From: Klebsiella terrigena
GTDB lineage: Bacteria; Pseudomonadota; Gammaproteobacteria; Enterobacterales; Enterobacteriaceae
Length of the DNA stretch: 64,000 nucleotides
Direction of reading: 5' to 3'
Assembly: GCF_006539725.1 (NCBI RefSeq)
Contig: NZ_BJNO01000012.1
Coordinates: 95,593 to 159,592 of the forward strand
The position numbers were made by a program, and so were the translations under genes. Below the pieces are notes generated by a model that saw only the letters and a program-made list of their open reading frames with translations, made no database searches and was not told the origin of the DNA. The first letter of the stretch is position 1. Each line of letters begins with the position of its first letter. Positions 48,880-57,907 of this stretch are shown piece after piece.

Positions 48880-50205
48880 ATGACTGTAACGACTTTTTCC
48901 GAACTTGAACTCGACGAAAACCTGCTGGAAGCCCTCCAGGAAAAAGGTTTCACACGCCCGACAGCCATTCAGGCCGCCGCTATTCCGCCTGCGCTCGATG
49001 GCCGTGATATTCTCGGTTCAGCCCCGACCGGCACCGGTAAAACCGCGGCGTATCTGCTGCCAGCGTTGCAGCACCTGCTTGATTTCCCGCGCAAGAAGTC
49101 AGGGCCTCCGCGTATTCTGATCCTGACGCCAACCCGCGAGCTGGCGATGCAGGTTGCTGACCATGCGCGCGAGCTGGCGGCGCACACCCATCTCGATATC
49201 GCCACCATCACCGGCGGCGTCGCGTACATGAACCACGCGGAAGTGTTCAGCGAAAACCAGGATATCGTGGTCGCCACCACCGGCCGCCTGCTGCAGTATA
49301 TTAAAGAAGAGAACTTCGACTGCCGCGCCGTAGAAACGCTGATCCTCGATGAAGCGGACCGAATGCTGGATTTGGGCTTCGCTCAGGATATCGAACATAT
49401 TGCCGGCGAAACCCGCTGGCGTAAGCAGACCATGCTGTTCTCCGCGACCCTCGAAGGCGATGCCATCAAAGATTTTGCCGAGCGTCTGCTGGAAGAGCCG
49501 GTGGAGGTGTCCGCATCCCCTTCCACCCGCGAGCGGAAGAAAATCCATCAGTGGTACTACCGCGCCGATGACGTTAAGCATAAAACCGCCCTGCTGATAA
49601 ACCTGCTGCAACAGCCGGACGCCACCCGCTCTATCGTCTTTGTGCGCAAGCGCGAGCGCGTTCATGAGCTGGCATCCTGGCTGCGTGAAGCCGGTATCAA
49701 CACCTGCTGGCTGGAAGGCGAAATGGTGCAGGCGAAGCGTAACGAAGCGATTAAGCGCATGACCGATGGCCGCATGAACGTGCTGATTGCCACCGACGTT
49801 GCCGCGCGCGGGATCGATATCCCGGACGTGAGCCACGTCTTCAACTTCGATATGCCGCGCACCGCGGATACCTATCTGCACCGTATCGGCCGAACCGGTC
49901 GTGCCGGGAAGAAAGGCGTGGCAATCTCTCTGGTTGAGGCGCATGACCACCTGCTGCTGGGCAAAATCGGTCGCTACATTGACGAGCCGCTGAAGGCACG
50001 CGTTATCGACGAACTGCGCCCTTCAACTCGCGCGCCGAGCGAGAAGCAAACCGGCAAGCCTTCCAAGAAGGTGCTGGCCAAGCGCGCAGAGAAGAAAAAA
50101 GAGGAACAAGAAAAGCCGCGCGTGAAGAAACGTCACCGCGATGCTAAAAATGTCGGCAAGCGTCGTAAGCCGAGCGGCAGCGATACGCCGCAGCAGTCGA
50201 GCTAA
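48880..50205 (+). CDS. srmB: ATP-dependent RNA helicase SrmB
   Basis: DEAD-box helicase of 441 residues acting early in 50S ribosome assembly. Motifs in order: Q motif (GFTRPTAIQ), motif I APTGTGKT, Ia PTREL, II LDEADRMLD, III SATLEG, IV-V (VATDVAARGIDIPDV) and VI HRIGRTGRAG. A basic C-terminal tail (KKVLAKRAEKKKEEQEK and following) is typical of SrmB. It ends at a strong terminator. Confidence 0.97.
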   Translation: MTVTTFSELELDENLLEALQEKGFTRPTAIQAAAIPPALDGRDILGSAPTGTGKTAAYLLPALQHLLDFPRKKSGPPRILILTPTRELAMQVADHARELAAHTHLDIATITGGVAYMNHAEVFSENQDIVVATTGRLLQYIKEENFDCRAVETLILDEADRMLDLGFAQDIEHIAGETRWRKQTMLFSATLEGDAIKDFAERLLEEPVEVSASPSTRERKKIHQWYYRADDVKHKTALLINLLQQPDATRSIVFVRKRERVHELASWLREAGINTCWLEGEMVQAKRNEAIKRMTDGRMNVLIATDVAARGIDIPDVSHVFNFDMPRTADTYLHRIGRTGRAGKKGVAISLVEAHDHLLLGKIGRYIDEPLKARVIDELRPSTRAPSEKQTGKPSKKVLAKRAEKKKEEQEKPRVKKRHRDAKNVGKRRKPSGSDTPQQSS

Positions 50206-50214
50206 GAATAAAAC

Positions 50215-50240
50215 AACGCCGGGATATCCCGGCGTTTTTT
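50215..50240 (+). terminator. Terminator of srmB
   Basis: Perfect 11-base palindrome AACGCCGGGAT/ATCCCGGCGTT with no unpaired loop in the simplest fold, then six T. It marks the left boundary of the accessory cassette. Confidence 0.88.
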
Positions 50241-50320
50241 GCATTTACGCCTGCGGTGACAGCGCTGCGGGGAGTGGTATCGGGCGCGTCCTTGAGCCGG
50301 TGAGTCAGGAATTGATCGTT

Positions 50321-51040
50321 ATGAAAAAAAAAGATTTCGTCACCCAGGATCTGCTCAGCAAAATCTACCAGCACAATGACCCCGGCCCCCGCAAGCTCCC
50401 GCCTGAACGCCGGCTGGCGGAGGAGTATGGCGTCTCGCGGTTTACTATCCGCCAGGCGCTGGAAAAACTCGCCGACATCGGCGTCATACGTATCGTGCAG
50501 GGCTCAGGGATCTGGATTAACGAGCGGATGAGCAACAATCCGCTGGTCTATAACTCCATCACCGAAAAGCGTTTCGATCGGATGCGCTATCGGACAATCA
50601 GCCTGCATAAAAAGCGCCCCGACCGCGAGGAGCAGCAGATTTTCGGCATTACGGATGAGGATTTTATCTGGCAATTTTGCCGCCTGCGCTTCGTCGATAA
50701 CGTGGCGCTGCAGATTGAGATTTCGCGGATGCCGGCCGCCGCCTTTGCCGATCTTAGCCGGGAGGTTATCGAGCAATCCCTGCAGCAGTATGTGCTGGCC
50801 AAGGGCTATCAAATTTCACATTTACTCACCACCTATCAGGCGGTGAGCGTCAGCCGGGAGCAGGCCGCTCTGCTGGGTTGTAAAAAGGGTATCCCGGCCA
50901 TGCACATTAACAATCGAGGGATTCTCGATGGCGGTCAGGTGTATGAAATCAGCGATATCATCGATATCAACTACTCCTGTACCTACGTTATCCCGCATAA
51001 CCGCGATAACTTAACCTTCCGCCAGGCCCCCTCGGACTAG
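50321..51040 (+). CDS. GntR/HutC-family transcriptional regulator
   Basis: Regulator of 239 residues. Winged helix-turn-helix at about 1-75 (LPPERRLAEEYGVSRFTIRQALEKLADIGVI) and a C-terminal UTRA ligand-binding domain (about 90-235, ending with YEISDIIDINYSCTYVIPHNR). It lies beside a ManD-like dehydratase gene (end to end, convergent) and a PTS permease gene, so it probably controls them in response to a sugar or sugar acid. Nine A follow the ATG. The exact ligand is not predictable. Not part of the E. coli srmB-grcA interval, which holds yfiE-eamB instead. Confidence 0.85.
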   Translation: MKKKDFVTQDLLSKIYQHNDPGPRKLPPERRLAEEYGVSRFTIRQALEKLADIGVIRIVQGSGIWINERMSNNPLVYNSITEKRFDRMRYRTISLHKKRPDREEQQIFGITDEDFIWQFCRLRFVDNVALQIEISRMPAAAFADLSREVIEQSLQQYVLAKGYQISHLLTTYQAVSVSREQAALLGCKKGIPAMHINNRGILDGGQVYEISDIIDINYSCTYVIPHNRDNLTFRQAPSD

Positions 51041-52240
51041 CTATGGCGTATGGATCGTGCCGTCAGGCAGGCGGCTCTGCGTCCATTCATGCGGACGATA
51101 GACAAGCGGATATGCCTGCGCCAGCGGCTGATTAAAGCCGACGCCAATGCCTGCTGCCGTTGGCGGGTAGATAAACCCGTTATTGACGACGGGCGCGCCG
51201 GGGAATACCGCATCGGTCGCCTCAGAACGCGGTATAAACTCCTGGATTGCGGCATTGCTGAGGTGGATATTCAGGTGGGTATTGACCGCAACCCCAATCG
51301 GCGTCATATCGCCTGGCCCGTGCCACGCCACGCGCACGCCGAAGGCCTGGCAGAGAACCGCCAGCTTCAGGGCCGGCGTAATCCCGCCAATCTGCGAAAC
51401 GTGGCAGCGGATAAAATCGATCTGTCGCTTAACAATCAGGTCATGCCATTCAGCCGGATTATTAAACAGCTCCCCCATCGCGAGTGGGATCGCGCTTTGC
51501 TGGCGGATCTGCGCCAGCCATGCGCTCTGCTGCGGCGCTAAAATATCCTCAATAAACCACGGCTGATACGGCTCGAGCTGCTTTGCCAGCTGCAGCGCCT
51601 GCTGCGGGAAAAGCCTTTCGTGGACGTCATGGAGGATATGGAAACGATGTCCGTAGCGCGCTCGCAGCAGCCGGAACATCTCAACCGTATTCCTGATGTA
51701 CTCATCCTGATCGTAATAGGCGCCCGGCGTCGGGTTCTCCGGCGTGTGCATCTCCTGCGCCGTGCCACCATAAAAACCGAGCTGGCAGCGGATGTGGCGA
51801 TAGCCCTCCTCCAGCAGACGTTCAACGGCGATAAACAGCGCTTCCGGCGTCTCGCCGCTGGCATGGGTATACGCTGGGATAGCGTCACGCGATTTGCCGC
51901 CAAAAAGCTGATACAGCGGCATTCCCGCCAGCTGGGCTTTGATATCCCATAGCGCCATATCAACGCCGGCGATCGCGTTATTCATTACCGGCCCGTTTCG
52001 CCAGTAGGCATTGACGTTCATCATCTGCCAGAGGTCTTCGATATTGTTGGCATCACGGCCAAGCAGCAGCGGCTTAAGGTATTCATCAACCATCGTTTTG
52101 ACCGCCAGCGGACGCTGCTGGAAAGTCGCGCAGCCGTGGCCCACGGTGCCTTTGTCGGTGGTAACGCGTACTGTGACCAGGTTATGACGATCGGGGCGGG
52201 TGATAAAACACTCAATATCAGTAATTAGCGTAGCGTTCAC
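51041..52240 (-). CDS. ManD-like sugar-acid dehydratase (enolase superfamily)
   Basis: Enolase-superfamily protein of about 399 residues resembling the D-mannonate/D-gluconate dehydratase subgroup (RspA-like). Barrel motifs: HDVHERL (metal Asp and catalytic His), FIEDI and GELFNN (metal Glu), [17 protein letters not shown] and [21 protein letters not shown]. Substrate is not certain. The start is a GTG at 52240 with AGGGAG 7 bases upstream; a longer reading adds an unconserved segment. Divergent from the PTS gene, ends directly against the GntR gene. Confidence 0.85.
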   Translation of the reverse strand: MNATLITDIECFITRPDRHNLVTVRVTTDKGTVGHGCATFQQRPLAVKTMVDEYLKPLLLGRDANNIEDLWQMMNVNAYWRNGPVMNNAIAGVDMALWDIKAQLAGMPLYQLFGGKSRDAIPAYTHASGETPEALFIAVERLLEEGYRHIRCQLGFYGGTAQEMHTPENPTPGAYYDQDEYIRNTVEMFRLLRARYGHRFHILHDVHERLFPQQALQLAKQLEPYQPWFIEDILAPQQSAWLAQIRQQSAIPLAMGELFNNPAEWHDLIVKRQIDFIRCHVSQIGGITPALKLAVLCQAFGVRVAWHGPGDMTPIGVAVNTHLNIHLSNAAIQEFIPRSEATDAVFPGAPVVNNGFIYPPTAAGIGVGFNQPLAQAYPLVYRPHEWTQSRLPDGTIHTP

Positions 52241-52513
52241 GGCAAGGCTCCCTGCGGCAAAAATAAAAGATGATGCCAATTATCTTCGCCCTATTTATTA
52301 GACAAGGTAAACCTTTTTATTTAATAAAATTTTGGTTCGAAAAATGGATTTAATTTCATTAAAAACCGTACCAATTTAGATAAAAACCGCTCACAACTAC
52401 CTTAACCACGGTAATTTGTGATTGAAATCATATTTTATTGGTTTGTTTTTATAGTTTGGCTTATTTACCATTTGACGACGCAAACAGCACTACACATTAA
52501 TCCAGGAGCCGGT
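52241..52513. promoter_or_regulatory. Divergent control region of the dehydratase/PTS cassette
   Basis: 273 bases, strongly AT-rich. It contains two TAAAAACCG direct repeats 21 bases apart (52360-52368 and 52381-52389, same face of the helix) and a CRP-like site TGTGA-N6-TCATA at 52417-52432. These are candidates for GntR and cAMP-CRP control of both genes. Confidence 0.5.
52415..52434. promoter_or_regulatory. CRP-like site upstream of the PTS gene
   Basis: TGTGATTGAAATCATA fits TGTGA-N6-TCACA at 9 of 10 conserved positions. It lies about 90 bases upstream of the PTS start codon, sensible for catabolite control of a sugar permease. Confidence 0.5.
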
Positions 52514-53878
52514 ATGGAGACGCAAGATGCAATCAGCAGAATTATTTTGCTGATTGGCGGAAAAGAAAATATTAATAACGTCTGGCACTGTATGACCCGA
52601 TTACGCTTTGATTTAATTGATGATAACAAAGTAGAAAAAGAAGAGATCAAGAAACTACCCGGCGTGCTCGGCGCGCAGCTGCAGAGCGATCAGTTTCAAA
52701 TCATCATCGGGCCGAAGGTCAGCAGCTGGTATGAACGCCTGCTCGCGGCATTAGGTCCCGTCGGCAGCGAGGCTGCGGAAAAACCCCACCAGCGCAAGGG
52801 GCTGGTATCGCTGTTTATGGATACCGTGTCGGGCGTTTTTGGCCCGATCGTGCCGGCCATTGCCGGAGCCGGGATGATAAAAGGCCTGCTGGCCGGACTG
52901 ATCGCGCTGAAAGCGGTACCGCAAAATAGCGATACCGTGATGATCATCGACCTTATCGCCAGCGGCGTATTCTATTTCCTGCCCTTTTTCCTTGCCGTCT
53001 CGGCGGCAAAGATTTTTAAGACCAACGAGTATCTGGCCATCGCCGTTGCTGCCTGCCTGATGTATCCGACGCTGATTGACGCCGCGAAGGCGCTGGCGGC
53101 CCATCACGATGGGGCGGCTTCCGCGCTGTGGCTGCTAAACGCCGTCCCGATCCCGGTATTCAACTACGCCTCCAGCGTGATCCCGGTTATTTTCTCCGTG
53201 CTGGCGCTGAAATATATCTATGCCTGGGTCGATCGCATTATGCCCGAGGTGCTGAAAACCGTTTTCACGCCGACGCTGGCGCTGTTTATCGGCGCGCTGG
53301 CGGCGCTGGTGATTATTGGTCCGGTTGGCATCTGGCTTGGCAAAGCGCTGGCGTGGTTTATTGAAGGTCTGTTCGGCATCTCCGCGAGTTTTGCCGGACT
53401 GGTGGTGGGCGCTATCCGCCCGGTCGCGATCCTCACCGGAATGCATCACGCCATGACGCCCATTGCCCTGCAAAACTTCAGCGATCGCGGTTACGACATG
53501 CTGATGCCGATGATGTTTATGGCCAACATGTCGATAGCGGGCGCGACCTTTGCTATCTGGCGCGTGAGTAAAGATCGCCAGCAGCGCACGGTTACGCTGT
53601 CTGCGGCAATTTCCGCACTGCTTGGGATCACCGAGCCCGCGCTGTTCGGCGTCTTAACGCGCTATAAAAAAGCGTTCGTCGCGGCCACCGTTGCCAGCTC
53701 GCTGGCCTCAGCCTTTATCGCTTTCTTCGGCGTACGGCTGTATGGCTACATTCTGTCGAGCATTTTTAGCCTGCCGGCTTACATCGGCCCCTACTTTATC
53801 TTTGCGCTGTCGGGCGTGGCGATCGCCATCGTATTGTCGTTCACCCTCACCACGCTGCTGGTAAGGCAGGAGCGCTAG
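52514..53878 (+). CDS. PTS glucoside-type EIIBC permease
   Basis: Membrane permease of 454 residues that imports and phosphorylates a sugar. EIIB domain at about 1-85 with the phosphorylated Cys26 (NNVWHCMTRLRF); EIIC domain from about 105, with around ten helices and the GITEPALFG signature near residue 375. No EIIA domain is fused or adjacent, so it probably uses EIIA-Glc (Crr). The ATG at 52514 follows AGGAG. Substrate unknown; no phospho-glycosidase gene is nearby. Confidence 0.88.
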   Translation: METQDAISRIILLIGGKENINNVWHCMTRLRFDLIDDNKVEKEEIKKLPGVLGAQLQSDQFQIIIGPKVSSWYERLLAALGPVGSEAAEKPHQRKGLVSLFMDTVSGVFGPIVPAIAGAGMIKGLLAGLIALKAVPQNSDTVMIIDLIASGVFYFLPFFLAVSAAKIFKTNEYLAIAVAACLMYPTLIDAAKALAAHHDGAASALWLLNAVPIPVFNYASSVIPVIFSVLALKYIYAWVDRIMPEVLKTVFTPTLALFIGALAALVIIGPVGIWLGKALAWFIEGLFGISASFAGLVVGAIRPVAILTGMHHAMTPIALQNFSDRGYDMLMPMMFMANMSIAGATFAIWRVSKDRQQRTVTLSAAISALLGITEPALFGVLTRYKKAFVAATVASSLASAFIAFFGVRLYGYILSSIFSLPAYIGPYFIFALSGVAIAIVLSFTLTTLLVRQER

Positions 53879-53890
53879 CCTGAGATAATA

Positions 53891-53924
53891 AAAAACCCCC
53901 GGCTCGATTGAACCGGGGGTTTTT
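53891..53924. terminator. Bidirectional terminator between the PTS gene and grcA
   Basis: Stem AAAAACCCCCGG/CCGGGGGTTTTT with a 10-base loop. A-run and T-run flank it, so it serves both convergent genes. Confidence 0.92.
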
Positions 53925-53932
53925 GCTAACGC

Positions 53933-54316
53933 TTACAGACTTTCAGTGAAAGTACGTGCAATAACGTCGCGCTGCTGTTCTGGCGTCAGAGAGTTAAAAC
54001 GTACCGCATAGCCGGATACGCGGATGGTCAGCTGCGGATATTTCTCCGGATGTTCAACCGCATCCATCAGAGTTTCACGACGCAGGACGTTAACGTTCAG
54101 GTGCTGACCACCTTCAACGCGCACTTCCGGTTTAACGTCGAGCGGAATCTCACGGTATTCGATTTCGCCGAGCTTGTTCACCGCAACCACGTCATCTTCA
54201 GCAAAACCGCCTTTTGCACACAGGCAGCGCGCTTCGCCCTTTTCGCTATCCAGCAGCCAGAAAGAGTTCAGCAGGTCGTCGTTTGCAGCTTTAGTAATTT
54301 GGATACCTGTAATCAT
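53933..54316 (-). CDS. grcA: Autonomous glycyl radical cofactor GrcA
   Basis: Small protein of 127 residues that replaces the damaged C-terminal radical domain of pyruvate formate-lyase after oxygen exposure. The radical Gly102 is in RVSGYAVRF; the C-terminal half is almost identical to the PflB end. Two FNR boxes upstream indicate anaerobic induction. Confidence 0.98.
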   Translation of the reverse strand: MITGIQITKAANDDLLNSFWLLDSEKGEARCLCAKGGFAEDDVVAVNKLGEIEYREIPLDVKPEVRVEGGQHLNVNVLRRETLMDAVEHPEKYPQLTIRVSGYAVRFNSLTPEQQRDVIARTFTESL

Positions 54317-54426
54317 GTGATGCCTCCCTTAGGCAATATTTATTCGTTCTGTTGGCCCGTTCATGGCCAATTGGTAAAACCATTGTTGTATGAGTGTATA
54401 TATATCAGCCGAACACCCGGTATTCA

Positions 54427-54440
54427 TTGACCCAAATCAA
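54427..54440. promoter_or_regulatory. Proximal FNR site of grcA
   Basis: On the minus strand TTGATTTGGGTCAA fits TTGAT-N4-ATCAA with one mismatch. It is centred about 40.5 bases upstream of the predicted start near 54393, a class II activator position. Confidence 0.75.
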
Positions 54441-54479
54441 CAAAAACCACTAATTAAAAGTGGGTATGAAGGGATATTA

Positions 54480-54493
54480 TTGTTTTACATCAA
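54480..54493. promoter_or_regulatory. Distal FNR site of grcA
   Basis: TTGTTTTACATCAA fits the FNR consensus with one mismatch. It lies exactly 53 bases upstream of the proximal site, the same spacing as in E. coli. Confidence 0.7.
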
Positions 54494-54632
54494 GTTACGC
54501 CATAGCGAATGCCAAATAATTTTGTAAATTTTCAACTATTTTTGCAGGCGAAACGTCAGCAAAGCGGCAGCGATTTTGTTATGCAGAAAGAAGCAGTTAA
54601 GCTATAGCGATACCCCTTTGCAGGAGAGCATG

Positions 54633-55322
54633 ATGACCACCCCACTGACCTGGCATGACGTGCTGGCGGAAGAGAAGCAACAGCCCTATTTTGTGAATAC
54701 CCTGAAAACCGTCGCCGAAGAGCGCCAGTCGGGCATAACGATTTACCCGCCGCAAAAAGATATTTTCAACGCCTTTCGCTATACCGAGATCGGGGATGTA
54801 AAAGTGGTTATCCTCGGGCAGGATCCCTATCACGGGCTGGGACAGGCGCACGGTCTGGCCTTTTCCGTACTCCCGGGGATCCAAACTCCGCCGTCGCTGT
54901 TGAATATGTATAAAGAGCTGGAGGGAACCATCCCTGGCTTCAGCCGTCCCGCGCATGGTTATCTTGAAAGCTGGGCGCGCCAGGGCGTACTGCTGCTCAA
55001 TACGGTATTAACGGTACGCGCGGGGCAGGCGCATTCTCATGCCAGCCTTGGCTGGGAAACCTTTACCGATAAGGTTATTTCGCTGATCAACGAGCATCGG
55101 GAAGGGGTTGTGTTTTTACTGTGGGGCGCGCACGCGCAGAAGAAAGGTGCCATCATCGACCGCCAGCGCCACTGCGTGCTAAAGGCGCCGCATCCGTCCC
55201 CGCTCTCCGCTCACCGGGGCTTTTTCGGCAGCAACCATTTTGTCCAGGCCAACCAGTGGCTGGCCGAACGCGGCGAAGCGCCGATTGACTGGATGCCGAC
55301 CCTACCGGCCGCCGAGGAGTAG
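54633..55322 (+). CDS. ung: Uracil-DNA glycosylase
   Basis: Family 1 enzyme of 229 residues that removes uracil from DNA. Catalytic water-activating Asp64 in LGQDPYHG; the C-terminal [17 protein letters not shown] carries the minor-groove-inserting loop and catalytic His. The second ATG (54633) is chosen because AGGAG is 6 bases upstream and it matches the 229-residue E. coli enzyme; the ATG at 54630 is only 3 bases away. Confidence 0.97.
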   Translation: MTTPLTWHDVLAEEKQQPYFVNTLKTVAEERQSGITIYPPQKDIFNAFRYTEIGDVKVVILGQDPYHGLGQAHGLAFSVLPGIQTPPSLLNMYKELEGTIPGFSRPAHGYLESWARQGVLLLNTVLTVRAGQAHSHASLGWETFTDKVISLINEHREGVVFLLWGAHAQKKGAIIDRQRHCVLKAPHPSPLSAHRGFFGSNHFVQANQWLAERGEAPIDWMPTLPAAEE

Positions 55323-55357
55323 CCGGATCCCGCGCCCGTTACGCTAAGCGTAAAAAC

Positions 55358-55388
55358 AAAAATGCCAGCATTATGCTGGCATTTTTTT
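55358..55388. terminator. Bidirectional terminator between ung and yfiF
   Basis: Stem AAAAATGCCAGCA/TGCTGGCATTTTT with a 3-base loop, T-run to 55388. Serves both convergent genes. Confidence 0.92.
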
Positions 55389-55403
55389 CAGACAGACCGG
55401 GCA

Positions 55404-56474
55404 TCAGGCCTTGTTCTGGCGCCACCATTCGGCCAGCAGAACGCCGGTCGCGACGGAGACGTTCAGGCTTTCGACGTTGCCGGTGCCTTCGATAGCCACG
55501 TTCAGATCCGCGCTGGAGATCGCCGCATCAGACAGACCATCGCGCTCCTGGCCTAACGCCAGCACCATTTTCTTCGGCAGCTCGGCTTTGTAGAGCGGCG
55601 TCCCGTTGTGGCTGGAGGTAGACACAATCGCATAGCCCGCTGCGCGGAACTGCTCCAGCGTGTCGAGGAAGCTATCGCCGGTAATCGGCTCTACGTGCTC
55701 GGCGCCGCCCTCTGCGGTACGAATGGCCGCACCGGATTCCAGCATGCCGGCATCCTGAACCACCACGCCCTTCACGCCGAAGTGGGCGCAGCTACGCATG
55801 ATGGCGCCAAGATTGTGCGGGTTACCGACGTCTTCAAGCGCCAGTACGCAATCTTCTGCATCGGCCTTAGCGACCCACTGCGCAACGGAAGTCCCGTTAC
55901 GTTTCTTAATCAGGAAGCAAACTCCGCCGTGGTGCTCGGTGCCGGATGCTTTCGCCAGCTCGGCTTCGTCAACCACGTGATAGGCTTTACGGTTGGCGGC
56001 CATCCAGCGCAGGGCTTCTTTAAAGCGCGGGGTGACGCTCTGCACGAACCAGGCGCGAACGATAGCGTCCGGACGGCTCTGGAAAAGCGCCTGGCAGGCA
56101 TTTTCGCCATACACGCGGGTCTCTTCCGCACGCTGACGGCGCAGCACTTCCGGATCGATAAAGCTTTTACCGCTGATCCCGCCGTGATCCGGCTTGGCTG
56201 CGGCTTCATCATTCGGTGCACGTGAAACGGTACGCCACGGTGAGCCCCCTTCACGATCGAAATCATCGCGTTTGCGATCGTCACGTTTGCGGTCATCACC
56301 GCGGCTGTTTCTTTCATCGCGGGCAGGGCGGCTACGGCCGTCAACACGAGATTTTCCTGGGCGCCCTCCCCCTTTCCCGGTACGCGGGTTATGGGTGCGT
56401 CTGTCAGAATCATCATCACTGCGGACATACATCACTTTGACCTTGCCGCTTTTATTTTTCAGTTCGTCGCTCAT
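55404..56474 (-). CDS. yfiF: SpoU-type tRNA/rRNA methyltransferase YfiF
   Basis: SPOUT-class RNA methyltransferase of 356 residues, target not established. The first ~115 residues are highly charged and unstructured in appearance, with an Arg/Asp-rich repeat ([13 protein letters not shown]). A substrate-binding domain ([16 protein letters not shown]) and the SPOUT domain ([44 protein letters not shown]) follow. The ATG at 56474 has GGAG at 7 bases; an in-frame TTG at 56477 is less likely. The charged repeat is longer than in E. coli. Confidence 0.92.
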   Translation of the reverse strand: MSDELKNKSGKVKVMYVRSDDDSDRRTHNPRTGKGGGRPGKSRVDGRSRPARDERNSRGDDRKRDDRKRDDFDREGGSPWRTVSRAPNDEAAAKPDHGGISGKSFIDPEVLRRQRAEETRVYGENACQALFQSRPDAIVRAWFVQSVTPRFKEALRWMAANRKAYHVVDEAELAKASGTEHHGGVCFLIKKRNGTSVAQWVAKADAEDCVLALEDVGNPHNLGAIMRSCAHFGVKGVVVQDAGMLESGAAIRTAEGGAEHVEPITGDSFLDTLEQFRAAGYAIVSTSSHNGTPLYKAELPKKMVLALGQERDGLSDAAISSADLNVAIEGTGNVESLNVSVATGVLLAEWWRQNKA

Positions 56475-56677
56475 CAATTTTCTCCACCTGCGCTGCGCGA
56501 AGCGCGCAGATTACCCGATGTATCACCGCTTCGCCATTATTTCGTTTAAAAGATAGGGTCTATCGTATTCATCGAACAAAACGCATTGTTGTTTAACGGT
56601 ACCTAATCGATAATATGTAACATTACAGATACAAATCGGCCACGTGCCGCGCTGCAACCCATAACCAGAGGTTAGTT

Positions 56678-57103
56678 ATGAATACCGTTTGTGCCAGTTG
56701 TCAGGCTCTGAACCGCATCCCCGACGATCGTAGCGCCGATGGCGCTAAGTGCGGGCGCTGCGGCCACGATCTTTTTGACGGCGACGTCATCAACGCGACC
56801 GGGGCAATGCTGGATAAACTGCTGAAGGACGATCTGCCGGTTGTTGTCGATTTCTGGGCCCCGTGGTGCGGACCCTGCCGTAATTTCGCCCCGATCTTTG
56901 AAGACGTTGCGGAAGAACGCAGCGGCCAAATGCGCTTCGTGAAGGTCAATACCGAAGCTGAACGTGAGCTGAGCGCGCGTTTTCGCATTCGCAGCATTCC
57001 GACCATTATGATGTTTAAAAACGGCGAAGTCATCGACATGCTGAACGGAGCGGTACCTAAGGCGCCGTTCGACAGCTGGCTTAACGAGGCCAACCAGCAG
57101 TAA
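56678..57103 (+). CDS. trxC: Thioredoxin 2
   Basis: Zinc-containing thioredoxin of 141 residues. The N-terminal zinc domain has CASC and CGRC pairs (residues 5-28); the thioredoxin domain has the active site WCGPC at about 64-68 and the cis-Pro RSIPTIMMF. It reduces disulphides in cytosol under oxidative stress. OxyR control is known in E. coli, but I could not confirm an OxyR site here. Confidence 0.97.
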   Translation: MNTVCASCQALNRIPDDRSADGAKCGRCGHDLFDGDVINATGAMLDKLLKDDLPVVVDFWAPWCGPCRNFAPIFEDVAEERSGQMRFVKVNTEAERELSARFRIRSIPTIMMFKNGEVIDMLNGAVPKAPFDSWLNEANQQ

Positions 57104-57173
57104 ACCTGACGGGGCAGCGCTTGTGCCCCGTTTTCTCCTCTGCGACAATGGCGTTTTCTTTTAGCGACACCCC

Positions 57174-57872
57174 ATGATTGATAACGCCGTTCTTCGCCTG
57201 CGTGCCGAACGTCTCGCGCGCGCGACCCGACCTTTTCTTGCTCGCGGTAATCGAGTCCACCGCTGCCAGCGCTGTTTGCTGCCGTTGAAGCAGTGCCTGT
57301 GCGCAACCCTCGCCCCCGCAGCGGCCAGCAGCCGCTTTTGCCTGGTGATGTTCGATACTGAGCCGATGAAGCCAAGCAACACCGGGCGTCTTATCGCCGA
57401 TATCCTGCCGGACACCGAGGCGTTTCAGTGGTCGCGAACCGAGCCGCCGCAGGCGCTGCTCGATCTGGTCGCCAATCCTGACTACCAGCCAATGGTCGTT
57501 TTCCCGGCGTCGTATGCCGGAACGGAGCGCAAGGTGCTGAGCTCGCCGCCTGCGGGAAAACCGCCGCTGTTTATCATGCTCGACGGCACCTGGACCGAAG
57601 CGCGAAAAATGTTCCGTAAAAGCCCGTATCTTGACGCGCTGCCGGTCATTTCCGTCGATCTGTCGCGTATTTCGGCCTATCACCTGAGAGAGGCCCACGC
57701 TGAGGGACAATACTGTACGGCGGAAGTGGCCATTGCCCTGCTGGATCTCGCCGGAGACACAAACGCCGCGGGCGCGCTCGGCGATCACTTTAGCCTGTTC
57801 AGAAGCCGCTATCTGGCAGGAAAGACGCATCATAAGGGCAGTATCACAGCACAAGAGGCGGAAAACGTTTAA
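57174..57872 (+). CDS. tapT: tRNA-uridine aminocarboxypropyltransferase TapT
   Basis: DTW-domain enzyme of 232 residues that makes acp3U47 in tRNA variable loops using SAM. Cysteine cluster RCQRCLLPLKQCLC near residue 30 and the DTW-type motif LDGTWTEARKMFRKSPY in the middle are visible. Close to E. coli YfiP. patZ follows after 35 bases on the same strand, so they may be cotranscribed. Confidence 0.94.
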   Translation: MIDNAVLRLRAERLARATRPFLARGNRVHRCQRCLLPLKQCLCATLAPAAASSRFCLVMFDTEPMKPSNTGRLIADILPDTEAFQWSRTEPPQALLDLVANPDYQPMVVFPASYAGTERKVLSSPPAGKPPLFIMLDGTWTEARKMFRKSPYLDALPVISVDLSRISAYHLREAHAEGQYCTAEVAIALLDLAGDTNAAGALGDHFSLFRSRYLAGKTHHKGSITAQEAENV

Positions 57873-57907
57873 AATCATCCGGTCACTGGGGATCAAAGGA
57901 GACCGGT

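Larger units (their letters stand above)
54317..54632. promoter_or_regulatory. Divergent grcA/ung region
   Basis: 316 bases without a gene. On the minus strand two FNR boxes (54427-54440 and 54480-54493) and a TATATA -10 at about 54398-54405 form the grcA promoter. The ung promoter must lie in the right third; no clear site was assigned. Confidence 0.65.

Noticed and set aside
56540..56640. Possible OxyR site upstream of trxC (ATAGGGTCTATC at about 56552)
   Set aside because: The spacing between ATAG and CTAT is 3 bases instead of the 7 of the OxyR motif, and no second half-site pair was found.
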